Source of the DNA: an uncultured Lachnoanaerobaculum sp.
Lineage (GTDB): Bacteria > Bacillota > Clostridia > Lachnospirales > Lachnospiraceae
NCBI GenBank assembly: GCA_937925515.1
Contig: CALALP010000078.1
Location: forward strand, 1-26,097
Direction of reading: 5' to 3'
Length of the DNA stretch: 26,097 nucleotides
Positions 8,860 through 16,972 of the stretch are shown one piece after another (position 1 is the first letter of the stretch; every line of letters begins with the position of its first letter). Below the pieces are notes generated by a model. The model was not told where the DNA came from, searched no databases, and was given only the letters and a program-made list of their open reading frames with translations. Position numbers and translations under genes: made by a program.

Positions 8860-8927
8860 GAGATTCACAAAGGAAACTTATCAGCTAAAGCTGATATGAA
8901 TCTCGAACCAAGACTCACAAGTGAGTC
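8860..8927. repeat. composite hairpins in the miaA-YnbB gap
   Basis: Two adjacent structures are visible. The first has outer arms GAGATTCA (8860-8867) and TGAATCTC (8897-8904). They enclose an inner perfect hairpin, TATCAGCT (8879-8886) with AGCTGATA (8889-8896), around AA; an 11-nt bulge (8868-8878) lies on the left side. The second is GACTCAC (8912-8918) with GTGAGTC (8921-8927), again around AA. CTGATAT occurs at 8832-8838 and again at 8891-8897, so alternative pairings with the upstream repeat are possible. The rest of the 219-nt gap (8928-9016) is A/T-rich and holds only a possible -10 box and the next ribosome site. Confidence 0.7.
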
Positions 8928-8991
8928 CTGAAATAATTAAATATTAAAACAAAATAAGAAAAAAACCATAAAATGAAAATAAGTTAAGTAG

Positions 8992-8997
8992 TATAAT
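8992..8997 (+). promoter_or_regulatory. possible -10 box for the YnbB-like gene
   Basis: A perfect TATAAT lies 20 nt upstream of the ATG at 9017, but the sequence 17 nt further upstream (TAAAAT, 8969-8974) is a poor -35 box. The ribosome site TAGGAG (9004-9009) lies between the -10 box and the start codon, leaving room for only a very short leader. A promoter in this gap is plausible because the palindromes separate the gene from miaA. Confidence 0.35.
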
Positions 8998-9016
8998 TTA
9001 ATTTAGGAGTGAATAG

Positions 9017-10297
9017 ATGCAAAGTTTGGAATCAATATATGAAAGTTTTGGAATATCAAAAAATACTATTTTGATAGGTAAAGAGGTTGAAGAAAGTTTA
9101 AAGGAAAGGTTTGAGAAATTAGAGGAAACTTGTGAGTTTAATCAGTTAAAAGTAATAAGTGCAATGCAAAAAAATAAGGTAAGTGAAATACATTTTGCAC
9201 CTACGACAGGCTATGGAAATGACGATATAGGTAGGGATACTTTAGAGGCAGTTTATGCTGATGTGTTTAGGGCAGAAGATGCACTTGTAAGACCTCAACT
9301 TATTTCAGGAACTCATGCCCTTAATATTGCACTTTCAGGAAATCTTAGACCGGGGGATGAACTTTTTTCTCCGGTGGGAAAACCTTATGACACCTTAGAG
9401 GGAGTTATAGGAATTAGACCACTTAGGGGTTCTTTAGCTGAATATGGAGTAAAATATAGGCAAGCAGATTTAAAAAAAGACGGTTCATTTGACTATGAGG
9501 CTATAAGAACTTGCATAAATGAAAAAACAAAACTAGTAACTATACAACGTTCAAAAGGATATGCAAATAGACCTACTTTTTCAGTAGAAAAAATAGGAGA
9601 GTTAATTTTATTTATAAAACAAATAAAGCCTGATGTAATATGTATGTTAGATAATTGTTATGGAGAATTTGTTGAAAAAATTGAGCCGATTGAGGTAGGT
9701 GCTGATATGGCAGTCGGCTCACTTATAAAAAATCCCGGTGGAGGTTTAGCACCTATTGGAGGCTATATAGTAGGAAAAAAAGAATGTATTGAAAATGCAG
9801 CTTTTAGACTTTCAGCTCCGGGACTTGGAAAAGAACTCGGTGCAAACTTGGGAGTAAATAGAAGTTTTTATCAGGGGCTATTTTTAGCACCGAATGTAGT
9901 TTTATCAGCACTTAAGGGAGCAATCTTTGCAGCAAATATTTATGAAAAATTTGGTTTTTCATGCTTTCCAAATGCAACTGAGGAAAGGTATGATATAATA
10001 CAGGCTATTAATTTAAATACTCCTAAAGCACTATGTGCATTTTGTGAGGGTATACAGGGGGCTGCTCCGGTAGATAGTTATGTAACACCTGTTCCAAGCC
10101 CTATGCCGGGGTATGAAAGTCAAGTTATTATGGCGGCAGGAGCATTTATTTCAGGAGCATCAATAGAACTTAGTGCAGACGGACCAATGAGAGAACCCTA
10201 TACAGTATTTTTCCAAGGGGGACTTACTTGGCAACATGCTAAACTGGGAATACTTTTTTCTTTACAGAAAATGATAGATAGTGGACTTATTAAATAA
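9017..10297 (+). CDS. YnbB-like PLP-dependent enzyme (aluminium resistance/methionine gamma-lyase family)
   Basis: This 426-residue fold-type I PLP enzyme belongs to the COG4100 family. Members are labelled methionine gamma-lyase family or cystathionine beta-lyase involved in aluminium resistance; the natural substrate is not settled. Visible features are SGTHALNIALSGNLRPGDEL near the cofactor phosphate, the Asp of MLDNCYGEF that contacts the pyridine nitrogen, and the Schiff-base lysine K238 in SLIKNPGGG. The family-typical glycine and proline-rich PVPSPMPGYESQVIMAAG lies near the C-terminus. In Bacillus and clostridia this gene often sits between miaA/hfq and the lexA/glnA region. Here it follows the hairpin region and precedes radC by 41 nt. 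Confidence 0.88.
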   Translation: MQSLESIYESFGISKNTILIGKEVEESLKERFEKLEETCEFNQLKVISAMQKNKVSEIHFAPTTGYGNDDIGRDTLEAVYADVFRAEDALVRPQLISGTHALNIALSGNLRPGDELFSPVGKPYDTLEGVIGIRPLRGSLAEYGVKYRQADLKKDGSFDYEAIRTCINEKTKLVTIQRSKGYANRPTFSVEKIGELILFIKQIKPDVICMLDNCYGEFVEKIEPIEVGADMAVGSLIKNPGGGLAPIGGYIVGKKECIENAAFRLSAPGLGKELGANLGVNRSFYQGLFLAPNVVLSALKGAIFAANIYEKFGFSCFPNATEERYDIIQAINLNTPKALCAFCEGIQGAAPVDSYVTPVPSPMPGYESQVIMAAGAFISGASIELSADGPMREPYTVFFQGGLTWQHAKLGILFSLQKMIDSGLIK

Positions 10298-10338
10298 TTC
10301 TTTTAGGCTGCTTGGAGAGCCGGCTTGAAAGGAGTAAT

Positions 10339-11025
10339 ATGAAACTAAGAGAAACACCAAAGGAACAAAGACCTTATGAAAGATGTATGAATTACGGAGT
10401 ACAATCACTTACAGATATTGAACTGCTTGCAATTATTTTAAGAACCGGAAGTAAGCAGTTTGATGTAATGGCATTAGCTCATAATATATTAAATATGTCA
10501 GGGCCAAGAAGTGGTTTAGGAAGTCTAATGCATAAAAGTTATGAGGAACTTTTAGAGGTAAAGGGAATAGGAAGTATAAAGGCAATACAACTTCTTTGTA
10601 TAGGCGAAATTTCAAAAAGAATATGGAGAAGAGAAACTTCTTCACAAAAACTTTATTTTACAAGTCCCGAGCTTTGTGCTACATATTATATGCAGGAGAT
10701 GAGGTATCTTGAACAAGAGGAATTAAGAATTGCTTTTTTAGATACCAAACAAAGGCTTTTAAGTGATTGCGTACTTACAGTAGGTACTGTTGATTCTTCT
10801 TTAGTTTCAGTTAGAGAAATACTTATTGAATCACTAAAAAGACAGGCAGTAAATGTAATAATAATTCACAATCACCCTAGTGGAAACCCAACTCCTAGTG
10901 ATGAAGATAAAAGAGTTACAAAAAAAATTGCAATAGGTTTTACAGCAGTTGGAATAAATCTAAATGACCATATAATAATTGGAGATAACACCTATTACAG
11001 TTTTAGAGAACATGGAGGCTTATAA
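10339..11025 (+). CDS. radC: RadC family JAB/MPN-domain protein
   Basis: RadC proteins have an N-terminal helix-hairpin-helix-like region (here about residues 25-85, with KGIGSIKAIQLL) and a C-terminal JAMM/JAB domain. The predicted zinc ligands are visible as H177 and H179 of HNHPSG and D190 of PSDED. The name comes from a radiation-sensitivity locus later shown to have been misassigned, and the in vivo role of chromosomal RadC is unclear. The 228-residue length is normal. I chose the ATG at 10339 because AAAGGAG (10328-10334) lies 4 nt before it. A TTG at 10312 would only add nine residues and has no ribosome site. GGAGG in the last codons serves mreC, 1 nt downstream. Confidence 0.93.
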   Translation: MKLRETPKEQRPYERCMNYGVQSLTDIELLAIILRTGSKQFDVMALAHNILNMSGPRSGLGSLMHKSYEELLEVKGIGSIKAIQLLCIGEISKRIWRRETSSQKLYFTSPELCATYYMQEMRYLEQEELRIAFLDTKQRLLSDCVLTVGTVDSSLVSVREILIESLKRQAVNVIIIHNHPSGNPTPSDEDKRVTKKIAIGFTAVGINLNDHIIIGDNTYYSFREHGGL

Positions 11026-11026
11026 G

Positions 11027-11869
11027 ATGAATCCAAGGAAACATAATATGATTGTACTTGGAATATTAAGTTTTGTATGTGTAATACTTATTGTTGCAAC
11101 ATCTATAAAAGATAAATGGATTGAACCTCTTAGAGTAGGAGTAGGCTATATACTTACACCTATTCAAGTAGGAGTGAATTTAGTAGGCAGACAGGTATAT
11201 GAGGAGGTAGAAACAAGAGGAAAGTTAAAGAATGCACTTGAGGAAAACGCAAAGCTTAAGGCACAAATAGATACTCTTACATCTGATAATATAAGATTAC
11301 AAGCAGAGTCATTTGAACTTCAAAGACTTCGTGAATTATATAAGCTTGACAGTGAATACTTACAGTATGAAACAGTGGCGGCAAGAGTAATTGCAAAGGA
11401 TTCAGGTGGTTGGTTTAGAGTTTTTCGTATAAATAAAGGGGCATATGACGGCATAAAAAAAGATATGAATGTCATAGCAGGAGGAGGTCTTGTTGGAATT
11501 GTAACCGATGTCGGTACGAACTATTCCACAGTAAGAGCCATAATTGATGACTTAAGTAGAGTTTCAGCTATGGCAATGCAAACAGGAGATTCTTGCATGG
11601 TTTCAGGAGATATTAAGCTTTATCAAGAGGGCAAGATTAAACTTACAGATGTTAAGTTAGGCTCTGAGTTAAAGGACGGAGATAAGATTGTAACCTCAAA
11701 TATTAGTACAAAATATGTTCCGGGAATACTTATAGGCTATGCCTCCGATATTAAAGATGATGAAAATAGACTTACAAAAAGTGGCTATATAATACCTGTC
11801 GCAAAGTTTGATACTTTACAGGAGGTATTAATTATTACAAAAATAAAAGAAACAAAGGATGCACAATAA
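11027..11869 (+). CDS. mreC: rod shape-determining protein MreC
   Basis: MreC is an extracytoplasmic scaffold of the elongation machinery that contacts PBP2 and MreD. The 280-residue protein has one N-terminal membrane segment (about residues 8-26), then a predicted coiled coil (about 55-105, Lys/Glu/Leu-rich, including KNALEENAKLKAQIDTL). The beta-rich MreC core follows, with GLVGIVTDVG, NYSTVRAIIDD and VPGILIGYAS. Start choice: the ATG at 11027 lies 8 nt after GGAGG (11014-11018). The ATG at 11012 and the TTG at 10979 would lie inside radC without a ribosome site. Its stop overlaps the mreD start by 1 nt. No mreB precedes it, although mreB commonly does. Confidence 0.93.
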   Translation: MNPRKHNMIVLGILSFVCVILIVATSIKDKWIEPLRVGVGYILTPIQVGVNLVGRQVYEEVETRGKLKNALEENAKLKAQIDTLTSDNIRLQAESFELQRLRELYKLDSEYLQYETVAARVIAKDSGGWFRVFRINKGAYDGIKKDMNVIAGGGLVGIVTDVGTNYSTVRAIIDDLSRVSAMAMQTGDSCMVSGDIKLYQEGKIKLTDVKLGSELKDGDKIVTSNISTKYVPGILIGYASDIKDDENRLTKSGYIIPVAKFDTLQEVLIITKIKETKDAQ

Positions 11870-12375
11870 TGAAAAAAATTATTATAAATGTATCTTTAAT
11901 ATTCATAGCATTTGCAGTGCAAAATTGTGTATTTCCATTTATACCGTTTCTTTCAGCCTCTCCCAATTTCATGGTTATTTTAGTATTTAGTTTTGGTTTT
12001 ATCTATGGTTCTTGGGAGGGAATGTTATATGGAGTTTTAGCAGGTATTCTTATGGATTTATTTTATAGTGGACCATTTGGATTTTTTACATTGATATTTA
12101 TGTGGATTGGTTTTATAAATGGTTTGCTAAGTAGATTCTTTTATGAGGATTACATTGTACTTCCTCTAGCTATGTGTGCTGTAAATGAATTTGCATATAA
12201 TATATGTCTTTATGTACTTAGATTTCTTATAAGAGGTAAAACCGATATTTTATTTTATACAGGAGCTATTATTATTCCTGAAATAATTATAACTTTAATT
12301 GTTACATTATTTTTATACAGATTCTTATTAAATTACAGTAAGAGAATTAAAGAGATTGATAAAAAAGAGGTATAG
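11869..12375 (+). CDS. mreD: rod shape-determining protein MreD
   Basis: This 168-residue, very hydrophobic protein has about five membrane segments and matches MreD. Features include the opening NVSLIFIAFAVQNCVFPF, the SPNFMVILVFSFGFIYGSWEG stretch, and the conserved-looking GVLAGILMDLFYSGPFGFF in mid-protein. MreD sits in the membrane with MreC, PBP2 and RodA and modulates PBP2 activation. The ATG shares its first A with the mreC stop (TAATG). The gene directly abuts the PBP2 start with no gap, so mreC, mreD and PBP2 are almost certainly co-translated. MreD proteins vary greatly in sequence, so part of the confidence comes from the gene order. Confidence 0.9.
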   Translation: MKKIIINVSLIFIAFAVQNCVFPFIPFLSASPNFMVILVFSFGFIYGSWEGMLYGVLAGILMDLFYSGPFGFFTLIFMWIGFINGLLSRFFYEDYIVLPLAMCAVNEFAYNICLYVLRFLIRGKTDILFYTGAIIIPEIIITLIVTLFLYRFLLNYSKRIKEIDKKEV

Positions 12376-15255
12376 ATGCTTAAAGAAATATATGAAATTA
12401 TAAATGAGTATTTAAGGAAGTTTTTTTCTTCTCGAGTAGTAGTTTTATGTTGTCTTTATGTGGTAATGCTTGGAGTGCTTTTTGTAAGACTTTATAGATT
12501 ACAACTTGTTGACGGCGAAAAATATGTAACTGAATATATGAATAAGGCTGAAAAGGTTATTTCAATACCTGCAACAAGGGGAAATATTTATGATGTAAAT
12601 GGAAATCTCTTAGCCTATAATAAGCTTATTTATTCTGTTGAAATTCAAGATAATGGAGAATATAAAACAGTTGAAGAAAGAAACCTAATGCTTTATAAGC
12701 TTTTAAAAATACTTAATGCAAATGGAGAAGAGATTATAGGTAATTTAAAAATAGGGCTTAATAATGACGGAAGTTATTACTATACTACTAATAATGAGGA
12801 CGCAAAAAAGCGATTTTTAAAAGAGTTTTATGGGCTTGCAAGAGTTGATGAACTAGATGACCCACAAGGAAGATATCCCTCAAATGTAAGTGCAGATGAA
12901 CTTATGAGTAAGAGAATTACATCATATAAGTTTGATAAACTTGCAAATGATGAGGGAGAGTTAATTGAACTTACACCCAAAGAAAAACTTGATTTAGTAG
13001 ATTTAAGATTTAGCATGTCATTTACAGCTTATAGAAAGTATGAGGCAACACTTATATCAGCTGATATTTCAGAGCAGACTAAAACTCAGATTGAAGAAAA
13101 TTCCTCTGAGCTTTTAGGTGTAAATGTAAAAGAAGATACATTAAGACAATATAATGACAGTATTTATTTTTCATCTATTATAGGTTATACAGGTAAGATT
13201 CAAGGCGACCAACTTGAAGAACTTAAAAAAGAAAAACCTGATATCAATGAAAACTATACTATTGGAAAAATAGGTATTGAAAAATATATGGAAGATGAAC
13301 TACATGGTATAGACGGAACTCAAACTATTTATGTTGACAATGTAGGACATATAAGGCAGGTTATTTCAGAAACAAAACCGAAATCAGGTGCTAATCTTTA
13401 TTTAACTATTGATAGGAAATTACAGATAGGTATTTATCATCAGCTTGAGCAAGAGTTAGCAGGTATACTTTCAAATAAATTGTCCCCTCTCGATGACCCG
13501 AATGAGGGCAATACAGACTCTACTGATAGACGTATTCCTATCAAAGATGCGTATTTTCAACTTATAAATAATAATGTATTATCACTTGAAAGACTAAGTT
13601 CAGATGAGGCCAGTCAAAATGAGAGAAATATTTATTCTAAATATACTGCTTATAAAGAGGCATCTCTCGAGGCAGTTAAAAATGAATTAATGGCAGCAAA
13701 TCCTCAAGTGATAAATGCACTTGGACAAGATCAGCAAGCATTTATGTTTTACATTTTTAAAAAGCTGACAGATTTAGGCATAGTAAATGCTGAATTAATG
13801 GATAAAAATAAAAATGAGGATTATTATGTGAGGTGGAAAGCAAATGAAATAAGCTTAAGAGAACTACTTTATCAAGGTATTTCTTCAAACTGGATTGATA
13901 CGACAAGCCTTAACATAAATACTAAGTACTCAGATGCAGACGACATTTTCACTAATCTGGTAAACTACATTTTAGAGTATTTAAAAACTGATGTAGACTT
14001 TGAAAAACAGACTTATAAGTATATGATTCTTGGAAATATTATAAGTGGAAATGAACTTTGTATTGCACTTTATAATCAAGGAATACTTGAAGATGAGCCT
14101 GAGGAGATAAATGCCTTAAGCTCAAGTGGTAGTGAGTACGCATTTTCATTTATGGTCAGAAAGATTTCAACACTGAAGATTACACCTGCACAACTTGCAC
14201 TTGACCCTTGTACTGCAGGTGCAGTGGTTACAGATGTAAACACAGGAGAAGTAAGGGCTTTAGTTTCATATCCGGGGTATGACGGAAATAAACTTTCAAA
14301 TGTTATGGACTCAAATTATTATAACAAACTTTTAAATGATAAGAGCTTGCCACTTTATAATAATGCTACTCAAACAAGAAAAGCCCCCGGTTCTACATTT
14401 AAACCTATTTCAGCTATTGCAGGGCTTGAGGAAATGGTAGTAAGCAATAGTGAACTTATAGATTGTACAGGAGAATATGATACAATTTCTCCTACTATTA
14501 AATGTTGGATTTATCCCGGTAGACATAATAAACTTAATGTTGAAACAGCTATACAAAATTCATGTAATTATTATTTTGCAGAACTGGGACATAGGCTTTC
14601 TACAAGAGAAAATGGAGAGTATAGCACATCACTAGGTACTGAAAAACTTAAAAAGTATGCCTCTCTTTTTGGACTTGATGAAAAATCAGGAGTTGAGATT
14701 GAGGAAAATGAACCAAGTATTTCAGATGTAAGCCCTGAGCAATCAGCTATGGGACAAGGAAATCATCAGTATGCAAATGTACAACTTTCAAGATATGTCG
14801 CAGCACTTGCAAATCAAGGTAAAGTTTTTAAGCTAAGTGTACTTGATAAATTAGTGGATACAGACGGAAATGTTAAGAAAGATTATGTACCTGAAGTAAG
14901 TTCAGAGATAAAAATTGCTGATACTACTTGGAATTCTGTACGAACAGGAATGAGAGGGGTTATTGAACATGGTTCTGCAGGTAGGATATTTAAAGATTTG
15001 GAAGTAAATATTGCAGGTAAAACAGGTACTGCTCAGGAAACAAACTCGAGAGCAAACCACGCTTTCTTTATTTCTTTTGGACCTTATGAAAATCCACAAA
15101 TTGCAGTTACTGTAAACATACCATTTGGTTATTCATCTTCAAATGCTGCAACAGCTGCAAAAGATATTTATAGATTGTATTTTGGTTATACAGATCTTGA
15201 TACTGTATTAAACAGAAATGCAGTTAATATAACTAACTTTAAGATTGGAGATTAG
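12376..15255 (+). CDS. mrdA: penicillin-binding protein 2, class B transpeptidase with large insert
   Basis: This elongation-specific DD-transpeptidase crosslinks peptidoglycan together with RodA. The N-terminus is cytoplasmic, with a membrane segment at about residues 22-42. The dimerisation domain begins with PATRGNIYD. Catalytic motifs are all present: S673-T-F-K676, S729-C-N731 and K882-T-G884. At 959 residues it is far longer than the 633-residue E. coli PBP2. The excess is mainly between the LTID of residues 343-346 and the VVTD of 617-620, which are only about 25 residues apart in E. coli PBP2. The inserted stretch (about 365-610) is charged, mostly helical-looking and Asp/Glu/Asn-rich, and I do not recognise a domain in it. 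It directly abuts mreD and is followed by rodA after a 142-nt gap. Confidence 0.93.
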   Translation: MLKEIYEIINEYLRKFFSSRVVVLCCLYVVMLGVLFVRLYRLQLVDGEKYVTEYMNKAEKVISIPATRGNIYDVNGNLLAYNKLIYSVEIQDNGEYKTVEERNLMLYKLLKILNANGEEIIGNLKIGLNNDGSYYYTTNNEDAKKRFLKEFYGLARVDELDDPQGRYPSNVSADELMSKRITSYKFDKLANDEGELIELTPKEKLDLVDLRFSMSFTAYRKYEATLISADISEQTKTQIEENSSELLGVNVKEDTLRQYNDSIYFSSIIGYTGKIQGDQLEELKKEKPDINENYTIGKIGIEKYMEDELHGIDGTQTIYVDNVGHIRQVISETKPKSGANLYLTIDRKLQIGIYHQLEQELAGILSNKLSPLDDPNEGNTDSTDRRIPIKDAYFQLINNNVLSLERLSSDEASQNERNIYSKYTAYKEASLEAVKNELMAANPQVINALGQDQQAFMFYIFKKLTDLGIVNAELMDKNKNEDYYVRWKANEISLRELLYQGISSNWIDTTSLNINTKYSDADDIFTNLVNYILEYLKTDVDFEKQTYKYMILGNIISGNELCIALYNQGILEDEPEEINALSSSGSEYAFSFMVRKISTLKITPAQLALDPCTAGAVVTDVNTGEVRALVSYPGYDGNKLSNVMDSNYYNKLLNDKSLPLYNNATQTRKAPGSTFKPISAIAGLEEMVVSNSELIDCTGEYDTISPTIKCWIYPGRHNKLNVETAIQNSCNYYFAELGHRLSTRENGEYSTSLGTEKLKKYASLFGLDEKSGVEIEENEPSISDVSPEQSAMGQGNHQYANVQLSRYVAALANQGKVFKLSVLDKLVDTDGNVKKDYVPEVSSEIKIADTTWNSVRTGMRGVIEHGSAGRIFKDLEVNIAGKTGTAQETNSRANHAFFISFGPYENPQIAVTVNIPFGYSSSNAATAAKDIYRLYFGYTDLDTVLNRNAVNITNFKIGD

Positions 15256-15356
15256 TATAATTGAATAAATAGCGACAATGACTATTTAATAACAGAGTAA
15301 GAAATCAATTACAGTAAAATTCTTATAAATAAAATTTAAATTAGACTAGAAATTTG

Positions 15357-15385
15357 TTGATTTTTATCTTTTTTTCTTGTAGAAT
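15357..15385 (+). promoter_or_regulatory. strong promoter-like element directly before rodA
   Basis: TTGATT (15357-15362) and TAGAAT (15380-15385) are separated by exactly 17 nt and each matches consensus at five or four positions. Transcription would be expected near 15392, only about 6 nt before the ATG at 15398. That would leave the ribosome site GAGG (15388-15391) at or outside the mRNA end. The element is either a promoter for a nearly leaderless mRNA or a chance match. The rest of the 142-nt gap is A/T-rich with no convincing terminator. Confidence 0.5.
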
Positions 15386-15397
15386 TTGAGGTGTAGA

Positions 15398-16510
15398 ATG
15401 TTAAAAAGTTTTGAAATTAAAAGATATAGTTTCAGACTGGTATTCTTTATAATGATGCTTGATATTGTAGGGGTTTTAGCAGTTTCAAGTGCGACAAGAG
15501 GAGAGGCAAGGTTTGTAAACAGACAGATTATGGGTATAATAATTGGAATGATTATTGCAATTATTATTTCGATATTTCCTTATGTACAGATGTTAAAACT
15601 TTCGCCCTATGTTTATATTGCTTGTAATATACTCTTAGTTTTAGTATTGTATTTTGGAAAGAATGTAGGAGGAGCTACAAGATGGATAGTTCTTCCTGTT
15701 ATCGGACAAATTCAAGGTTCGGAGTTTGCAAAAATAGGACTAATTATGTTTTTTCCGTGGTTTTTGCATAAATACAGAGAATATATAAATCAAATTCCTT
15801 TTTTAATTGCGTATGCTATTCTTGCAGGAATACCTCTTTTTCTTGTTGTATTAGAACCTGATTTATCTACTACGATTGTATTTATTATTTGTATATTGAG
15901 CATGCTTTTTATTTCTGGGATAAGTTTGAAATGGGTTTTTGGGAGCTTGGCAGTTGTTATTCCGTCAGCTGCGACTTTTGTGTGGCTTTTGTTAAATGAT
16001 AAAGCACCTAAGTTTATGAAACAGTATCAAATAAATAGGATACTGGCATGGGTAAATCCAGAAAAATACGCAGAATTATCAAGGCAGCAAGTCAACTCTA
16101 TAATGGCTATAGGTTCAGGGCAGCTTGCAGGTAAGGGGCTTAATAACACCACTTTGGCATCAGTTAAAAATGGTAATTTCCTTTCTGAAGAGCAAACTGA
16201 CTTTATATTTGCAGTTATAGGCGAGGAACTAGGCTTTGTTGGTTGCCTTATAATAATAGCAATATTTGCACTTATAGTTTTTGAATGTATGTATTTAGCA
16301 AGTAAGGCTGCAAATTTGCAGGGAAAGCTGATTTGTACAGGTTTTGGAACAATTATTGCATTTCAGAGCTTTACAAATATAGCAGTTACCACTGGAATTT
16401 TCCCAAATACAGGTTTAACACTCCCTTTTGTAAGCTATGGTGTAAGTTCGTTACTTAGTTTACATATAGGAGTGGGACTGCTTTTGAGTGTTTCAGCATA
16501 TAGGAAGTAA
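15398..16510 (+). CDS. rodA: RodA/FtsW-family peptidoglycan glycosyltransferase (SEDS)
   Basis: SEDS proteins polymerise lipid II into glycan strands and work with a class B PBP. This 370-residue polytopic protein has about ten membrane segments. It shows GGATRWI, EPDLSTTIVFI, the catalytic Asp region EEQTDFIFAVIGEELGF and a C-terminal NTGLTLPFVSYG. The last motif continues VSS where RodA and FtsW commonly have GGSS. RodA and FtsW are hard to tell apart by sequence; adjacency to mreCD and PBP2 favours RodA. The ATG at 15398 is chosen because GAGG lies 6 nt upstream; a TTG at 15386 would add four residues. It probably heads a rodA-mgsA-dacF unit. Confidence 0.88.
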   Translation: MLKSFEIKRYSFRLVFFIMMLDIVGVLAVSSATRGEARFVNRQIMGIIIGMIIAIIISIFPYVQMLKLSPYVYIACNILLVLVLYFGKNVGGATRWIVLPVIGQIQGSEFAKIGLIMFFPWFLHKYREYINQIPFLIAYAILAGIPLFLVVLEPDLSTTIVFIICILSMLFISGISLKWVFGSLAVVIPSAATFVWLLLNDKAPKFMKQYQINRILAWVNPEKYAELSRQQVNSIMAIGSGQLAGKGLNNTTLASVKNGNFLSEEQTDFIFAVIGEELGFVGCLIIIAIFALIVFECMYLASKAANLQGKLICTGFGTIIAFQSFTNIAVTTGIFPNTGLTLPFVSYGVSSLLSLHIGVGLLLSVSAYRK

Positions 16511-16576
16511 TAGATATAGAGTTTGTAGTTTCTCATTTTACTTAGAGAAATACCATATTTAAAGGAGGATATTAGT

Positions 16577-16972
16577 ATGAATATCGGTTTCATAGCACAT
16601 GATGCCAAGAAAAAGCTTATGCAGAACTTTTGTATAGCATATAGAGGAATATTATCAAAACATAATTTATATGCTACAGGTACAACAGGTAGACTTGTAG
16701 AGGAAGTAACCAATCTTTCTGTACACAAATTTTTAGCAGGTCATCTAGGAGGAGAGCAACAACTAGGGGCACAAATTGAAAATAATGAAATGGATTTAGT
16801 AATTTTCCTAAGAGATCCCCTAACTTCAAAATCTCATGAACCTGATGTAAATACAGTTGTAAAACTTTGCGATGTACATAACATACCACTTGCAACAAAT
16901 CTTGCAACTGCTGAATTACTTATAAAAGCTATGGAACATGGAGATTTTGAATTTAGGGAAGCGTATAGATAA
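16577..16972 (+). CDS. mgsA: methylglyoxal synthase MgsA
   Basis: MgsA converts dihydroxyacetone phosphate to methylglyoxal and phosphate, a glycolytic bypass that relieves phosphate limitation or sugar-phosphate stress. The 131-residue protein shows IAHDAKK (H8, D9), ATGTTG, the FLRDPL aspartate (D80), H87 and D90 of SHEPDV, and LATNLATAE. The residue aligned with the E. coli catalytic base Asp71 (GGDQQ) is Glu60 here (GGEQQ, codon GAG). The other expected active-site residues are in place, so activity is likely but the change deserves attention. An excellent ribosome site, AAAGGAGG (16561-16568), lies 8 nt before the ATG. It lies 66 nt after rodA and abuts dacF. Confidence 0.93.
   Translation: MNIGFIAHDAKKKLMQNFCIAYRGILSKHNLYATGTTGRLVEEVTNLSVHKFLAGHLGGEQQLGAQIENNEMDLVIFLRDPLTSKSHEPDVNTVVKLCDVHNIPLATNLATAELLIKAMEHGDFEFREAYR

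Noticed and set aside
10312..10338. TTG-initiated extension of radC
   Set aside because: AAAGGAG lies between this TTG and the ATG at 10339, so the ATG is the true start; the extra residues do not look like RadC.
10979..11026. TTG-initiated extension of mreC into radC
   Set aside because: The sequence overlaps the conserved radC C-terminus; GGAGG at 11014-11018 points to the ATG at 11027.
15265..15292. AAATAG/CTATTT inverted repeat after the PBP2 gene
   Set aside because: Six AT-rich pairs around a 9-nt loop without a T tract; expected by chance in DNA this AT-rich.
16529..16550. Hairpin TTTCTC/GAGAAA between rodA and mgsA
   Set aside because: Only 6 bp, AT-rich, with a 10-nt loop and no following T run; not enough for a terminator or riboswitch.
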